Shown: positions 37,511-45,809, numbered from the stretch's first letter. The stretch: DNA of 64,000 nt from Planctomycetota bacterium (GCA_016793245.1 JAEUHW010000057.1:1-64000), one strand, 5' to 3'. The notes: generated by a model not told the origin, from the sequence alone. Program-made: numbers and translations.

Positions 37511-37556
37511 GTTCAAAGCAAACGCCCGCTCTCTCCTGTCGGAGAGAGCGGGCGCT
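37511..37556 (-). terminator. Rho-independent terminator after the PKD/LamG gene
   Basis: A 14-bp perfect stem (37523-37536 with 37541-37554) with a four-base loop is followed on the minus strand by a T-rich run (TTTGCTTT). It sits 50-100 bp after the stop at 37608 and before the tricorn-type gene, so it separates the two transcripts. Confidence 0.85.
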
Positions 37557-37607
37557 GCATCGTTCGCCGCGATCGCCGCGGCAGAAGCGCGTCGAAAGCT
37601 CAACGGC

Positions 37608-39920
37608 TCATTGGAACGAGACGTCGAGCCCCTTCGTCACCGCGCCGCTGCTCCCGAGGATGATCACCTGGGCGTAGGCGTGACGCCCGCGCACGGAAGG
37701 ACCACCCGGCAACGGGGACGCGATGCTGAAGCTTCCCGTGCCGCTCGTGACCGCGCTTACCTGCACCTCGAGCGTGGTCTCGAGACCGCAGTTCGCACCG
37801 AGGAAAGGCAGAGGGAACGGCAGCGGGACGATGCCCGGCACCAGATCGCGCTGGAAGAGCCCGATCACCATCAGCGCCGGGCGGCCGGCCTCGGCGTTGG
37901 TGAGCTCGAGCGCGAAGTTCGGGTTCGGGACGAACGGCGCCGTGTTCGAGCTGAGTCGAGGCGCTCCGGCGGGACCCGCGCAATCGGCTCCGTACGGCGT
38001 CGCGGTCGGAGCTTCGGCCACGCCGGCGGCCACGATCTCCGCGGTCGTCAGCGCTCGGCCGTACAGACGGAAGTCATCCATCTCGAAGAAGGCCGTGTAC
38101 GTGCCGCTCGTGGTTCCGGCGCGCGAGCCGATCAGGAAGCTCGAACCTTCCAAGATGCGATTCGTCCCCGGCGTGAAGGGCTTCGGACCGGTGTCCGGCA
38201 CGCCGTCCGCGTACCAGCGCGCCAAGCCGTTCGCGTCATCGACGACGAGCGCGACATGCACCCACACCCCGCCCAAGTTGGTGATGAGGTCTTGGCTGCC
38301 CTGGACATCGCCGAAGGGCGAGCCCTCGAGCAACATGCTGTTGCCCGCGACGCTGCCGATGTGCGCGCCGAAGAGACCGACGCCAGCGACGCCCGACCCG
38401 AACGCATAGGTGCGGATCGTCGAGGGATCGGCGCCCGTGGCCAAGCGCTGCCACCACATCACGGTGTACGAGCCTTCGAGGTCCGTCGGCCATCCCGTGC
38501 TGAGCACAGGGCCGTTGGCGCGGAACGGCATGAACTTCACGCAGCCCGCGCCGGGCTCGTTGCCCTTGAAGCGCAAACGACCCGGGTCCGCCTGCCAACC
38601 GGACATCGACCACGTGGCCGAGGCCGGAGCGAGCGGAGTGGAAGCGGCGTTCGCGGACACGTTGCCCCGCGACTCGTTCATCGAGAAGTGCAGGATCTCC
38701 GCCGAGCGGGTGTTGTTCGTCGGCGCCGTGACGATGACGTGATTGCTCTTGGTGACCGATCCCGTGCCGCCGATGTTCGTCGCGCGCAGGGTGATGTTGT
38801 AGCTCCCCGGCGTGCCGTACACGTGCGTCGGGTTCTGCACGGTCGAGTCGACGACGTTGTCGCCATCGAAGTCCCAGGTCCAAGAGACCGGGTTGTTCGT
38901 CGAGGTGTCGCGGAAGCTCACCGTCAGCGGCGCTGCGCCGCGGTTGGCGCTCGTGCCGAACGACGCCACCGGGATCGGATCCACGACGATGTAGTTCGCC
39001 TTGGTCCGCTGCGCTTGGCCGAGCCCGGACTCCGTCACGGTGAGGCTCACGTTGTAGCTCCCCGGGACGCTGTAGATGAAGCTCGGGTTCTGCAGGTTGG
39101 AGTCGATGACGCTATCGCCGTTGAAGTCCCAGGCCCATGCGGAGACCGCGAAGCCCGAGGTCGCGGAGCGATCCGTGAACTGCACGTTGAGCGGAGAAGC
39201 ACCGACGGTCGGCGTCGCACTGAAGTCGGCGATGAGTCCCGTGGCCGGCAGGAACTCGATCTCGAGGATCGGAGCCGCTTCCGCGCTCGAGACGTTCCAC
39301 GTGGTCGAGGTGGCCGACGAGTTGCGACCGTAGCGCGAAGCGCGGATGCCGCCGCCGGTGTGCGCATCCATCGACCAGAGCGCCTGGGTCGGCGCGGTCG
39401 GGATGCGGAGCTGCACGAAGAGATCGCGCCCTTGGGAAGGGTCGTAGACGAAGCCACCCGTGGGATTCGCGATCGAGAGATCGAACTGGTTCGGGGCCGC
39501 GCCGCCGGCTCCGCCCTGGATGGTCAGCGGGCCGTTGAAGAAGGTGACCTCGTCGCCGGAGTAGTTGTTCGCGTAGGCCGGGTCGTAGGTGCCGTTCGCC
39601 CAGTCGTTGCGCGAAGAGCCGAGCACGAGCTCCACCGCGGGATAGGTCGTGCCCTGGTAGGTCCCGCCGATCGTACGATCGGGACGCCAGGAGACCTTCG
39701 TGATGCGGATCGGCTGCTGGTAGACGAAGTTCGTCGTGTCGTAGACGAAGTGCCACATCGGCGTCGTCGTGACGCCCCAGGGGTTCAAGAAGGCGGTGTT
39801 ACCTTCTCGAGTTTCGAAATTGATGGGCAGCGTCTGGCGCAGGACCGACTGCGCTGGCAGAGCAGCCGCGCAGCCGAAGAGCGCGCCGAGCGCGCCGAAG
39901 GCGATGCGTAGGTTCGTCAT
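37608..39920 (-). CDS. Secreted protein with two PKD domains and a LamG domain
   Basis: This encodes 770 residues. The signal peptide is at 1-23. Residues 25-230 are a beta-rich region of unknown family. Two PKD domains follow (about 230-315 and 317-400), each with 'WAWDFNGDSVIDS' or 'WTWDFDGDNVVDS' and the Y-x-x-x-G-x-Y-x-V/I end motif. A LamG/concanavalin-type domain (about 405-600) includes 'WVHVALVVDDANGLARWYADG' and 'MDDFRLYGRALTTAEI'. A C-terminal block begins 'YGADCAGPAGAPRL', a tail seen in many secreted proteins of related genomes, probably a surface-sorting or structural domain. It is likely a cell-surface binding protein. Confidence 0.85.
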   Translation of the reverse strand: MTNLRIAFGALGALFGCAAALPAQSVLRQTLPINFETREGNTAFLNPWGVTTTPMWHFVYDTTNFVYQQPIRITKVSWRPDRTIGGTYQGTTYPAVELVLGSSRNDWANGTYDPAYANNYSGDEVTFFNGPLTIQGGAGGAAPNQFDLSIANPTGGFVYDPSQGRDLFVQLRIPTAPTQALWSMDAHTGGGIRASRYGRNSSATSTTWNVSSAEAAPILEIEFLPATGLIADFSATPTVGASPLNVQFTDRSATSGFAVSAWAWDFNGDSVIDSNLQNPSFIYSVPGSYNVSLTVTESGLGQAQRTKANYIVVDPIPVASFGTSANRGAAPLTVSFRDTSTNNPVSWTWDFDGDNVVDSTVQNPTHVYGTPGSYNITLRATNIGGTGSVTKSNHVIVTAPTNNTRSAEILHFSMNESRGNVSANAASTPLAPASATWSMSGWQADPGRLRFKGNEPGAGCVKFMPFRANGPVLSTGWPTDLEGSYTVMWWQRLATGADPSTIRTYAFGSGVAGVGLFGAHIGSVAGNSMLLEGSPFGDVQGSQDLITNLGGVWVHVALVVDDANGLARWYADGVPDTGPKPFTPGTNRILEGSSFLIGSRAGTTSGTYTAFFEMDDFRLYGRALTTAEIVAAGVAEAPTATPYGADCAGPAGAPRLSSNTAPFVPNPNFALELTNAEAGRPALMVIGLFQRDLVPGIVPLPFPLPFLGANCGLETTLEVQVSAVTSGTGSFSIASPLPGGPSVRGRHAYAQVIILGSSGAVTKGLDVSFQ

Positions 39921-40008
39921 GGGGACTTCTTCCGATGAGGAGAACGGGCGTACATGGAGGACGCCCCGCGAGAGGAGACGAGCGAGCCGGGACCGGGCCC
40001 GCGGATCC

Positions 40009-40014
40009 AAGATA
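40009..40014 (-). promoter_or_regulatory. Candidate -10 (TATCTT) for the PKD/LamG gene
   Basis: On the minus strand GC-TATCTT lies about 90 bp before the start at 39920, matching the GCTA-NN-T type seen at other starts. No clear -35 is visible. Confidence 0.25.
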
Positions 40015-40054
40015 GCGCTGCTACCCCACGGCGGATACGGGGAGGCGCCTCGAC

Positions 40055-40903
40055 TCAGGCCGGAGGTTCCTGCCGCGCTCCCCGCAGATAAGGGGAGATC
40101 CACATCTCGAGCAGCATCGCCAGCATGGCGAGACCGAGGCAGCCGCCGAAAACCGCCCCCCCGCCCGGGATGAGCGCGAGATAAGCGCGATCGACGCGCG
40201 AGAGCCACATGCCCGCGAAGTCGGCCGCGAGCCCGAGGAACGCGAGGGCAAAGAGCCCGTGCCGCAGGAAGCGCGGCCAGCCGGTGAGGAGCAGGAGCCC
40301 GAAGACCAGCAGCGCGAAAGTCGGGATGGAGAGGAAGTGCGTATGCGAAGAGACGGCCAGGATCTCCGGGCTCAGCGGTTCGAGCTTCTTGCGGTACGCG
40401 AAGCGCTTCACCGACGGGAAGTCGTGCAGCGGAATCTGATTGCCGACGCCGCCGCCTTGCGCAGCGCCGGGCGCATGGCAGCTCAGGCAACGCGCCTTCA
40501 GGATGTCGTAGGGCAACAGGCCGGCTTCTTCGGCCGCCTCGTACTGCGGCCCATCGGCGACGTAGTCGGCTTCCACCGCGTCGCCGCCGCCGATCCGCTC
40601 CCCTTGGTCCCCGCCGCGCAGCCACTTCACGAGCGCTTCGTGCTCCGCCTCGCTGGTCAGGTACGCGCGGTGCTCTGGCCGCTCCAGCACGGTCAGCATC
40701 TCGGCCGGCTTGTCGACGCCGTGATACGTAGCCTCGAGGTCGAGCCAGGAGAGCCCGGGCTCGCCGTCCTTCTGTCCTACGTGATGGACGATGTACCAAG
40801 CTCCGGCGCCGTAGCCGGCCGCGATCATCGCGAGGAATACGGTGAGGCCGACCCGGACGCCGAAGCCGAGCTGGCCCAAGCGCAAATGCGAGAGATCGAT
40901 CAC
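40055..40903 (-). CDS. Membrane c-type cytochrome-like protein
   Basis: This encodes 282 residues from a GTG at 40903, 16 bp after the upstream stop and preceded by GAGGG. A longer ATG start at 40960 would overlap the previous gene and is rejected. One helix (LGQLGFGVRVGLTVFLAMIA) precedes a periplasmic domain with the haem-attachment motif CLSCH ('KARCLSCHAPGAAQGGG'). Three more helices close the protein ('IPTFALLVFGLLLLTGW', 'ALAFLGLAADFAGMWL', 'GCLGLAMLAMLLEMW'). It would carry electrons at the outer face of the membrane. It is the last gene of the oxidoreductase operon, which suggests a link to that redox chemistry. Confidence 0.65.
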   Translation of the reverse strand: MIDLSHLRLGQLGFGVRVGLTVFLAMIAAGYGAGAWYIVHHVGQKDGEPGLSWLDLEATYHGVDKPAEMLTVLERPEHRAYLTSEAEHEALVKWLRGGDQGERIGGGDAVEADYVADGPQYEAAEEAGLLPYDILKARCLSCHAPGAAQGGGVGNQIPLHDFPSVKRFAYRKKLEPLSPEILAVSSHTHFLSIPTFALLVFGLLLLTGWPRFLRHGLFALAFLGLAADFAGMWLSRVDRAYLALIPGGGAVFGGCLGLAMLAMLLEMWISPYLRGARQEPPA

Positions 40904-40919
40904 GTGGCGGCCCTCGGGC

Positions 40920-42155
40920 TCAGACTTGGTAGAGAGCGGCGGGGATCTCGACGCGCGCACCGGTGCGGATCGCTTCGGCGGCCTTCGCGGCGAGCATGAC
41001 GGTCACGTAGCCGCTCAGCGCATCGCAGGCGGCGGGCTTGCTCTCGCGGATCGAGAGGAGGAACGACTCGAGCGCGTAGCGCAGCGGATCGTGCGGCAGC
41101 CCGATGCCTTCCTTCAGCTTGCCCTGGCTCGCGAGCTTCGTGGCGTCGGCGATGAGCGTGATGCCCTGCTCCTGGTGGAAGGTCTCGCGCGAGGCGTAGA
41201 CCTCCCAGCCCTGGACGTCGGCGTCGGCTTCCTTGAACAGCCAACCGAAGCGCTGCGCCATCTTGATCGTGCCCATCGTCCCCGCGAACTGCTCGTAGGA
41301 CCTCTCGTAGGAGTTCGCGAGCGTCGCTTCGTAGCTCAAGCGGATCCCCTTCTCGAGCTCGAAGGTGCAGAGCTCCGTGTCCGGCATCTCGCGACCGTCG
41401 GCGTGCAGCGCGATGGCGCCGCTGCCGCTCACCGCCGCAGGGCGGAGCTCGGTGAACCAGAGGAACGCGTCGAGTTGGTGACTGCCGAGCTCGCCGACCA
41501 AGCCGAGCGAAGAGTCGCGGTAGAGGCGCCAGTTCACCGCGCGATCGTCGAAGCCCTCGCGGCTCGGCAGGCGGAGCGAGTTCTTCTCGTGATGCTGCAG
41601 GCGCGCGTGGATCAGGTCCTTCACCGATCCCGAGCGGTAGAACGAACGCGCGAGATCGTAGACGGGATTGGTGCGCGCGGTGTGGCCGACGTGGAACACC
41701 GTCTTCGATGCGCGCGACGCCAACACGAGCGCCTTCGCGTCCTCGATCGAGCCCGCGAGCGGCGCCTCGCAGAAGACGTGCTTGCCGGCGGCCATCAGCT
41801 TCTCCGCGATCGCGCGATGCGTCGGCGTCGGCGTGGCGACGATCCAAGCCGTGATGCTCGGCTGTGCCGATAGCGCCTCGTCGAGCTTCTCGTAGGCCTG
41901 CGCTCCACCGGCGAGGCGGCCGCCGCGGCGCAACGCCGCGCCGTACACGTCGACCAGCGCCTTCACCTGGACCTCGGGCAAGGAACCGAGCTCGTTCAGG
42001 ATGTCGCGACCGCGCTTGCCGATGCCGATCACCCCGATCTCGATCGGGGCCGCGCCGCTCGGCGTGCGGCCCGCGCTCGCGAGGGCTTCGGGGACGAAGG
42101 CGAAAGCGGCGGCGAGGCCCGAGCTCTGCTGCAGGAAGGCGCGTCGATCGTTCAT
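40920..42155 (-). CDS. Tat-exported Gfo/Idh/MocA-family oxidoreductase (1)
   Basis: This encodes 411 residues. The N-terminus MNDRRAFLQQSSGLAAAFAFVP has a twin-Arg motif and hydrophobic stretch, so the protein is probably exported folded. The Rossmann motif is 'IEIGVIGIGKRG'. The family's usual EKP triad is replaced by 'GKHVFCEAPLAGS', an EAP. The C-terminal domain contains 'GLVGELGSHQLDAFLWF' (with the conserved GxHxxD) and 'IRLSYEATL'. It would oxidise or reduce a sugar or cyclitol with a bound nicotinamide cofactor. It lies 19 bp downstream of apbE. Confidence 0.85.
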   Translation of the reverse strand: MNDRRAFLQQSSGLAAAFAFVPEALASAGRTPSGAAPIEIGVIGIGKRGRDILNELGSLPEVQVKALVDVYGAALRRGGRLAGGAQAYEKLDEALSAQPSITAWIVATPTPTHRAIAEKLMAAGKHVFCEAPLAGSIEDAKALVLASRASKTVFHVGHTARTNPVYDLARSFYRSGSVKDLIHARLQHHEKNSLRLPSREGFDDRAVNWRLYRDSSLGLVGELGSHQLDAFLWFTELRPAAVSGSGAIALHADGREMPDTELCTFELEKGIRLSYEATLANSYERSYEQFAGTMGTIKMAQRFGWLFKEADADVQGWEVYASRETFHQEQGITLIADATKLASQGKLKEGIGLPHDPLRYALESFLLSIRESKPAACDALSGYVTVMLAAKAAEAIRTGARVEIPAALYQV

Positions 42156-42174
42156 GGACGGCGGTCGTCGAGGC

Positions 42175-43095
42175 TCAAGGAAAGACGAAGAGCTCCGCGC
42201 GGGGACCGCGGCGGAGCGGCTGCGCGCCCGAGTGCGGCAGCCAGAGACACGTCGGCTCCTCGCCGTGCCACGGCGAGAGCGGGGCGGCGATGCTATCCGC
42301 GTCGCCGGGCTTTTCCCACGCGCGAGACGCGCGCACGAGCAACGCCGTCGACCACGCATCGGCGATCGCCGCGGAGGGATGCAGCGCGCAGGCGAACGGC
42401 GCCTCGGCCGAGCGCCCGTCGAGCGGATCGAGCACATGCCCGCGCCCCGCCGCGTCGCGTCGCCCGTGCGGCGCGGAGACCCCGAGCGCGAGATCGCGGA
42501 GCTCGACGCGCGCGAGCGGTTCGGCATCGACGCCGCGCGAAGGATCGCGCAACGCCACCCGCCAACCCGCACCGCCCGGAGGCGCGCCCAGCGCCACCAC
42601 CGAGCTCGTGCCGCCGTGCAGCAGCGCGCGGGTGACGCCAGCTTCCTGCAGCACCGCGGCGGCGTGGTCCAGCGCCCAGCCCTTCGCCACGGCACCGAAA
42701 TCGAGCGCGGGCTCGACGCCGAGGAAGCGCAAGCGGCGCGCAGCGGGATCGAGGTCCCACGCAGCCGAGCCTTCGCGCAACGCGGGATCGAAGGCTCCAC
42801 CGCTCGCGCGCGCGAGCTCGCGACAGAGAGAGAGGAGCGCCGCGAAGTCCGCTCCGAGCAAGGTGCCCTCTGCTCGCGGGGCTTCGCGCAGAACGCGCGA
42901 GCGCTCGCTGTCGCGGCGAAACGCGCTATAGCGCGCATCGCACGCGCGGATCTCGTCCAGCGCTTGCTCCCCCGCCGCGCGCAGCTCGGCGCTCGGTCGC
43001 GCGCCGTCGTCGACGAGCACGAGCTCGAAGCGCGTGCCCATCGCCTCCAGCGCGAGCTTCAGGGGAACGCCCCGGTCTTCGAGCGAAGTGCTCAT
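42175..43095 (-). CDS. apbE: ApbE, FAD:protein FMN transferase
   Basis: This encodes 306 residues. 'MGTRFELVLVDDG' at the N-terminus matches the ApbE opening. The core has 'LDFGAVAKGWALDHAAAVL' (GxxAKG), 'ALLHGGTSSVVALG' (G-G), 'GHVLDPLDGRSA' (the H-[VI]-x-[DN]-P motif) and 'SAAIADAWSTALLV' (the ADA-x-STA motif that binds metal). It attaches FMN covalently to a Thr or Ser in a partner protein outside the cytoplasm. No obvious lipobox is seen. Between two Tat oxidoreductases and a cytochrome, it probably flavinylates an electron carrier, but none of the neighbours shows the usual DGAT/SGAT target. Confidence 0.88.
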   Translation of the reverse strand: MSTSLEDRGVPLKLALEAMGTRFELVLVDDGARPSAELRAAGEQALDEIRACDARYSAFRRDSERSRVLREAPRAEGTLLGADFAALLSLCRELARASGGAFDPALREGSAAWDLDPAARRLRFLGVEPALDFGAVAKGWALDHAAAVLQEAGVTRALLHGGTSSVVALGAPPGGAGWRVALRDPSRGVDAEPLARVELRDLALGVSAPHGRRDAAGRGHVLDPLDGRSAEAPFACALHPSAAIADAWSTALLVRASRAWEKPGDADSIAAPLSPWHGEEPTCLWLPHSGAQPLRRGPRAELFVFP

Positions 43096-43123
43096 GGCCG
43101 GGGCGCTCGCCGATGAGGATCGC

Positions 43124-44407
43124 TCAACGCGCGGAGAACTTGCGCGTCTGCGGGTCGTACTCGTAGGTCTTGCCTTCCCACATCGAGCGCGCGGCGAGGT
43201 CGACGATGACCATGATCTGCACGCCGAGCTCGACCGGGCTCTTCGGCGTGCGCCGTTCGCGGACGCAGCCCAGGAAGTCCAAGCGGAGATCGTCGTGCGA
43301 GGCCCCCGGCAGCTTGTCGGTGGTCTCGTCCATCTCGTCGGCGTAGGGCTGCTCGGGCGTCACGCGGACGTTGTTGCCGCTGAGCTCGATCACGGCCTTG
43401 TTGCCGCGCACCATCGGCGCGGGCGTGCGCGCGTTGTTGGTGGCGCCCCAGACGACCATCGTGTGCTCCTTCTCGAACTGGATCGTGAGGTTCACCTGGT
43501 CGTGGTTCTCCATGTCCTTGTCGACGTAGTGCCCGCCGATGCCGCTCACGCGGGTCGCCCAGCCCATGTCGAGCGCGTGGACGAGCGGCGTCATCATGTG
43601 CACGAGGAGATCGCCCACGATGCCGGTCGAGTACTTGCGATAGCGGCGCCAGCGGTGGAAGACCTTCGTGTCGAAGGGGGCCTCGCCGAGCGGACCGCAC
43701 CAGCGCTGCCAGTCGAGCATCTCGCCCGGCTTCACACGCTCGTCGATGCCGTAGTAGTTCCACTCACCCGCCGGCGTATTGCGGCAGTAGCCGGTGATGC
43801 TCGAGACCGCCTTGCCGATCGCGCCCGAGGCGATGAGTTCCTTCGTACGCAGGTACTTGGGCTCCATCACGTACTGCGTGCCGACCTCGACGATGCGATC
43901 CGAGGCCTTGGCGACGTCCCAGAGCTGCAGCGCTTGCGGCAGATCGAGCGTCATCGGCTTCTCGACGTAGACGTCCTTGCCGGCCTTGATCGCGTCGATC
44001 GACATCTGCGCGTGCCAGTGCTCGGGGCTCGCGATCCAGACCGCGTCGATGTCCTTGCGAGCCAAGAGCTCGGTGTAGTCGCGATAGGCGTGCACCTCGC
44101 CGCCCTGCGCGGTCTGCGCCTTCGCCTGAGCGCCGTCCAGGCGCGGCTTGCAGACGTCGGAGACGGCGACGACGCGGAGGTTCTCCTTGCCGTTCTTGTG
44201 CAGGTTCAGCAGCGCGTCCAGGTGACCGGAGCCCATGCCACCGACGCCGATGACACCGATGCCCAGCGTCTCGTTCGAGCTGCGCGAGACGGGAGCCGCG
44301 GCCGCGAGCGGCGTCGCGATCGAGATGCCGAGAGGGGCGCTCACCGCGGCGGCCCCCGCATGGCGCAGGAAGTCGCGGCGAGAAGATGCAGAACTCAGAT
44401 CGCTCAT
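43124..44407 (-). CDS. Tat-exported Gfo/Idh/MocA-family oxidoreductase (2)
   Basis: This encodes 427 residues. The Tat signal is strong: SSRRDFLRHAGAAAVSAPLG. The nucleotide-binding loop is 'LGIGVIGVGGMGSGHL'. The catalytic EKP is intact ('GKDVYVEKPMTLD'). 'GIVGDLLVHMMTPLVHALD' and 'HGASHD'-type loops (KLPGASHDDL) complete the family pattern. It is the first gene of the operon and is exported, so its substrate is probably a periplasmic sugar. It shares only the family fold with the second enzyme (1). Confidence 0.88.
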   Translation of the reverse strand: MSDLSSASSRRDFLRHAGAAAVSAPLGISIATPLAAAAPVSRSSNETLGIGVIGVGGMGSGHLDALLNLHKNGKENLRVVAVSDVCKPRLDGAQAKAQTAQGGEVHAYRDYTELLARKDIDAVWIASPEHWHAQMSIDAIKAGKDVYVEKPMTLDLPQALQLWDVAKASDRIVEVGTQYVMEPKYLRTKELIASGAIGKAVSSITGYCRNTPAGEWNYYGIDERVKPGEMLDWQRWCGPLGEAPFDTKVFHRWRRYRKYSTGIVGDLLVHMMTPLVHALDMGWATRVSGIGGHYVDKDMENHDQVNLTIQFEKEHTMVVWGATNNARTPAPMVRGNKAVIELSGNNVRVTPEQPYADEMDETTDKLPGASHDDLRLDFLGCVRERRTPKSPVELGVQIMVIVDLAARSMWEGKTYEYDPQTRKFSAR

Positions 44408-44688
44408 GGGATCGGCTGCTCCGGTGGCTCGGCGCGAAGACCTCGGGGAGAGGCGCGCGCGGGGACGGGGATCGGGAGAAGGAGCGCGATCCTAGGCAGC
44501 GCGGCGCCGTCGGGGAAGCGCGGAGCCGGACGAGCGCGCCGCTCGCGCCGCAAGGACGCCGCGCGAGCCGATCTTTGCGCCGCGCTCGTAGGTCGCCGCG
44601 GGGCGGCGGCGCGCTGGCGGATGCGCAGCAGGGCGCGCGGGCAGGTCGCGAAGGCTCGCCGGTCCGGCGCGAGGGTCGGCAGGGCCCG
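44408..44688. other. Intergenic region before the hairpin array, no gene seen
   Basis: Very GC-rich sequence between the start of the oxidoreductase operon and the 37-bp array. It probably contains the operon promoter. I see no frame with real protein character. Confidence 0.4.
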
Positions 44689-44910
44689 CGGTGTTCACGG
44701 GGCGGCGCAGCACGACGCTGCGATCGCGGTGTTCACGGACGGCGCAGCGCGACGCTGCGCCCACGGTGTTCACGAGCGGCGCAGCGCAACGCTGCGCCCG
44801 CGGTGTTCACGGACGGCGCAGCGCAACGCTGCGCCCGCGGTGTTTACGGGCGGCGCAGCGCAACGCTGCGCCCGCTGTGTTTACGGGCGGCGCAGCGCAA
44901 CGCTGCGCCC
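44689..44910. repeat. Six tandem 37-bp hairpin repeats
   Basis: Copies begin near 44689, 44727, 44765, 44802, 44839 and 44876. Each has a GGTGTT(C/T)ACG start, then the palindrome GGCGCAGCG-CAA-CGCTGCGCC (9-bp stem, three-base loop) in copies 3-6. Copies 1 and 2 are degraded (for example CACGACGCTGCGATCG in copy 1). Homogeneity increases towards the 45-kb side. The last copy is read as the C-terminus of the Hsp33-like protein. It is unrelated in sequence to the 32-bp array at 4813, although the architecture is the same. Confidence 0.9.
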
Positions 44911-45726
44911 GCAGCGAGGGCACTCGACTTCGATCTCGGCTTCGTTGCCGAAGACGGCCGGGATGCTGTCGCCGGCGGCGGAGAGCACGACCTTGCGGAT
45001 GCGCTCGGGCGTGCAGCCGCAGAGGTACTGCAGGAACTGCGGATCGTGGATCGGCCGGCGCTCCGGAAGGTGCGGCTCGGGGATGAGCTGTCCTTCGGGA
45101 ATCCCGTCGAGCGCGCGCAGCCACGCGAGGTCGTGATCCGCGACCGCGACGAGGAGCTGCGCGATCTCCTGGCTCGGATCGTAGAAGAGCCGGCCCGGGT
45201 TCTGCTGCGAGCGCGCGAAGAACTCGGCGACGAGTCCCACGGCCGTCGTCCCGCTCGGATCGATCGTGCTCTGCTGCACCGGCGCGCCGCGGCGGCGGAG
45301 CTGGGAGTGGAAGAGCGGATGCTCGGGCCCGCCGCTGGGAGGGTACGGGCTCCAGCGCGCGATGCAGGTGCGCTCGCTCGTGTCGGCGGCGACGAAGATC
45401 TTCCAGCGCACGTCGGGCAGCGCGAAGGTCCACGCGATCATGCTGTCGTTCGGCTGGAAGGTGGCCCAGGTGCACGCCGCGGCGAGCAAGCCGCAGACGA
45501 CTTCCCTGGCTTCGCCGTCGGGTCGCGGTAGGTCGTTCTCCAGCACCCAGGCATCGAAGCCCTCGAAGAGCGGTCGCCCGTAGAGCTCCATCAAGAGGAA
45601 CTCGGCGCCCGGGAGATAGGAGCGCTTGACGATGACGGAGTACGGCGGGAGCTCGAAGCTCGGTTCCAAGGGGCATCTCGCGCGAGGTCGGCGGCGCAGG
45701 GTACCACGGCGAGCCGGTCCAGGCAT
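44881..45726 (-). CDS. Hsp33-like redox chaperone, divergent
   Basis: This encodes 281 residues from the ATG at 45726. The C-terminus has the Hsp33 zinc motif: CGC (in QYLCGCTPERI), 30 residues, then CPRC, which would bind Zn when reduced and be released on oxidation to activate holdase function. 'NPGRLFYDPSQEIAQLLVAV' resembles no classical Hsp33 N-terminal motif, so the fold of the first 200 residues is uncertain. The end is odd: after CPRC the protein reads GRSVALRRP and stops, and these codons lie in the last 37-bp repeat, whereas Hsp33 usually continues for around 10-20 residues. The start is chosen to stay clear of the divergent gene at 45810. Confidence 0.6.
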   Translation of the reverse strand: MPGPARRGTLRRRPRARCPLEPSFELPPYSVIVKRSYLPGAEFLLMELYGRPLFEGFDAWVLENDLPRPDGEAREVVCGLLAAACTWATFQPNDSMIAWTFALPDVRWKIFVAADTSERTCIARWSPYPPSGGPEHPLFHSQLRRRGAPVQQSTIDPSGTTAVGLVAEFFARSQQNPGRLFYDPSQEIAQLLVAVADHDLAWLRALDGIPEGQLIPEPHLPERRPIHDPQFLQYLCGCTPERIRKVVLSAAGDSIPAVFGNEAEIEVECPRCGRSVALRRP

Positions 45727-45747
45727 CGCCACGGCCGCGCGGATGGC

Positions 45748-45753
45748 TACAAT
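45748..45753 (+). promoter_or_regulatory. Candidate -10 (TACAAT) for the aminotransferase operon
   Basis: GC-TACAAT lies 57 bp before the GTG at 45810 in a region that is otherwise GC-rich. It matches the GCTA-NN-T pattern. No good -35 is visible. Confidence 0.35.
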
Positions 45754-45809
45754 CCCCGCCTCGCGGCGCCGTCGAGCGCCGCCTCTGCACTCGCCGCCCC
45801 GGACCCTCC

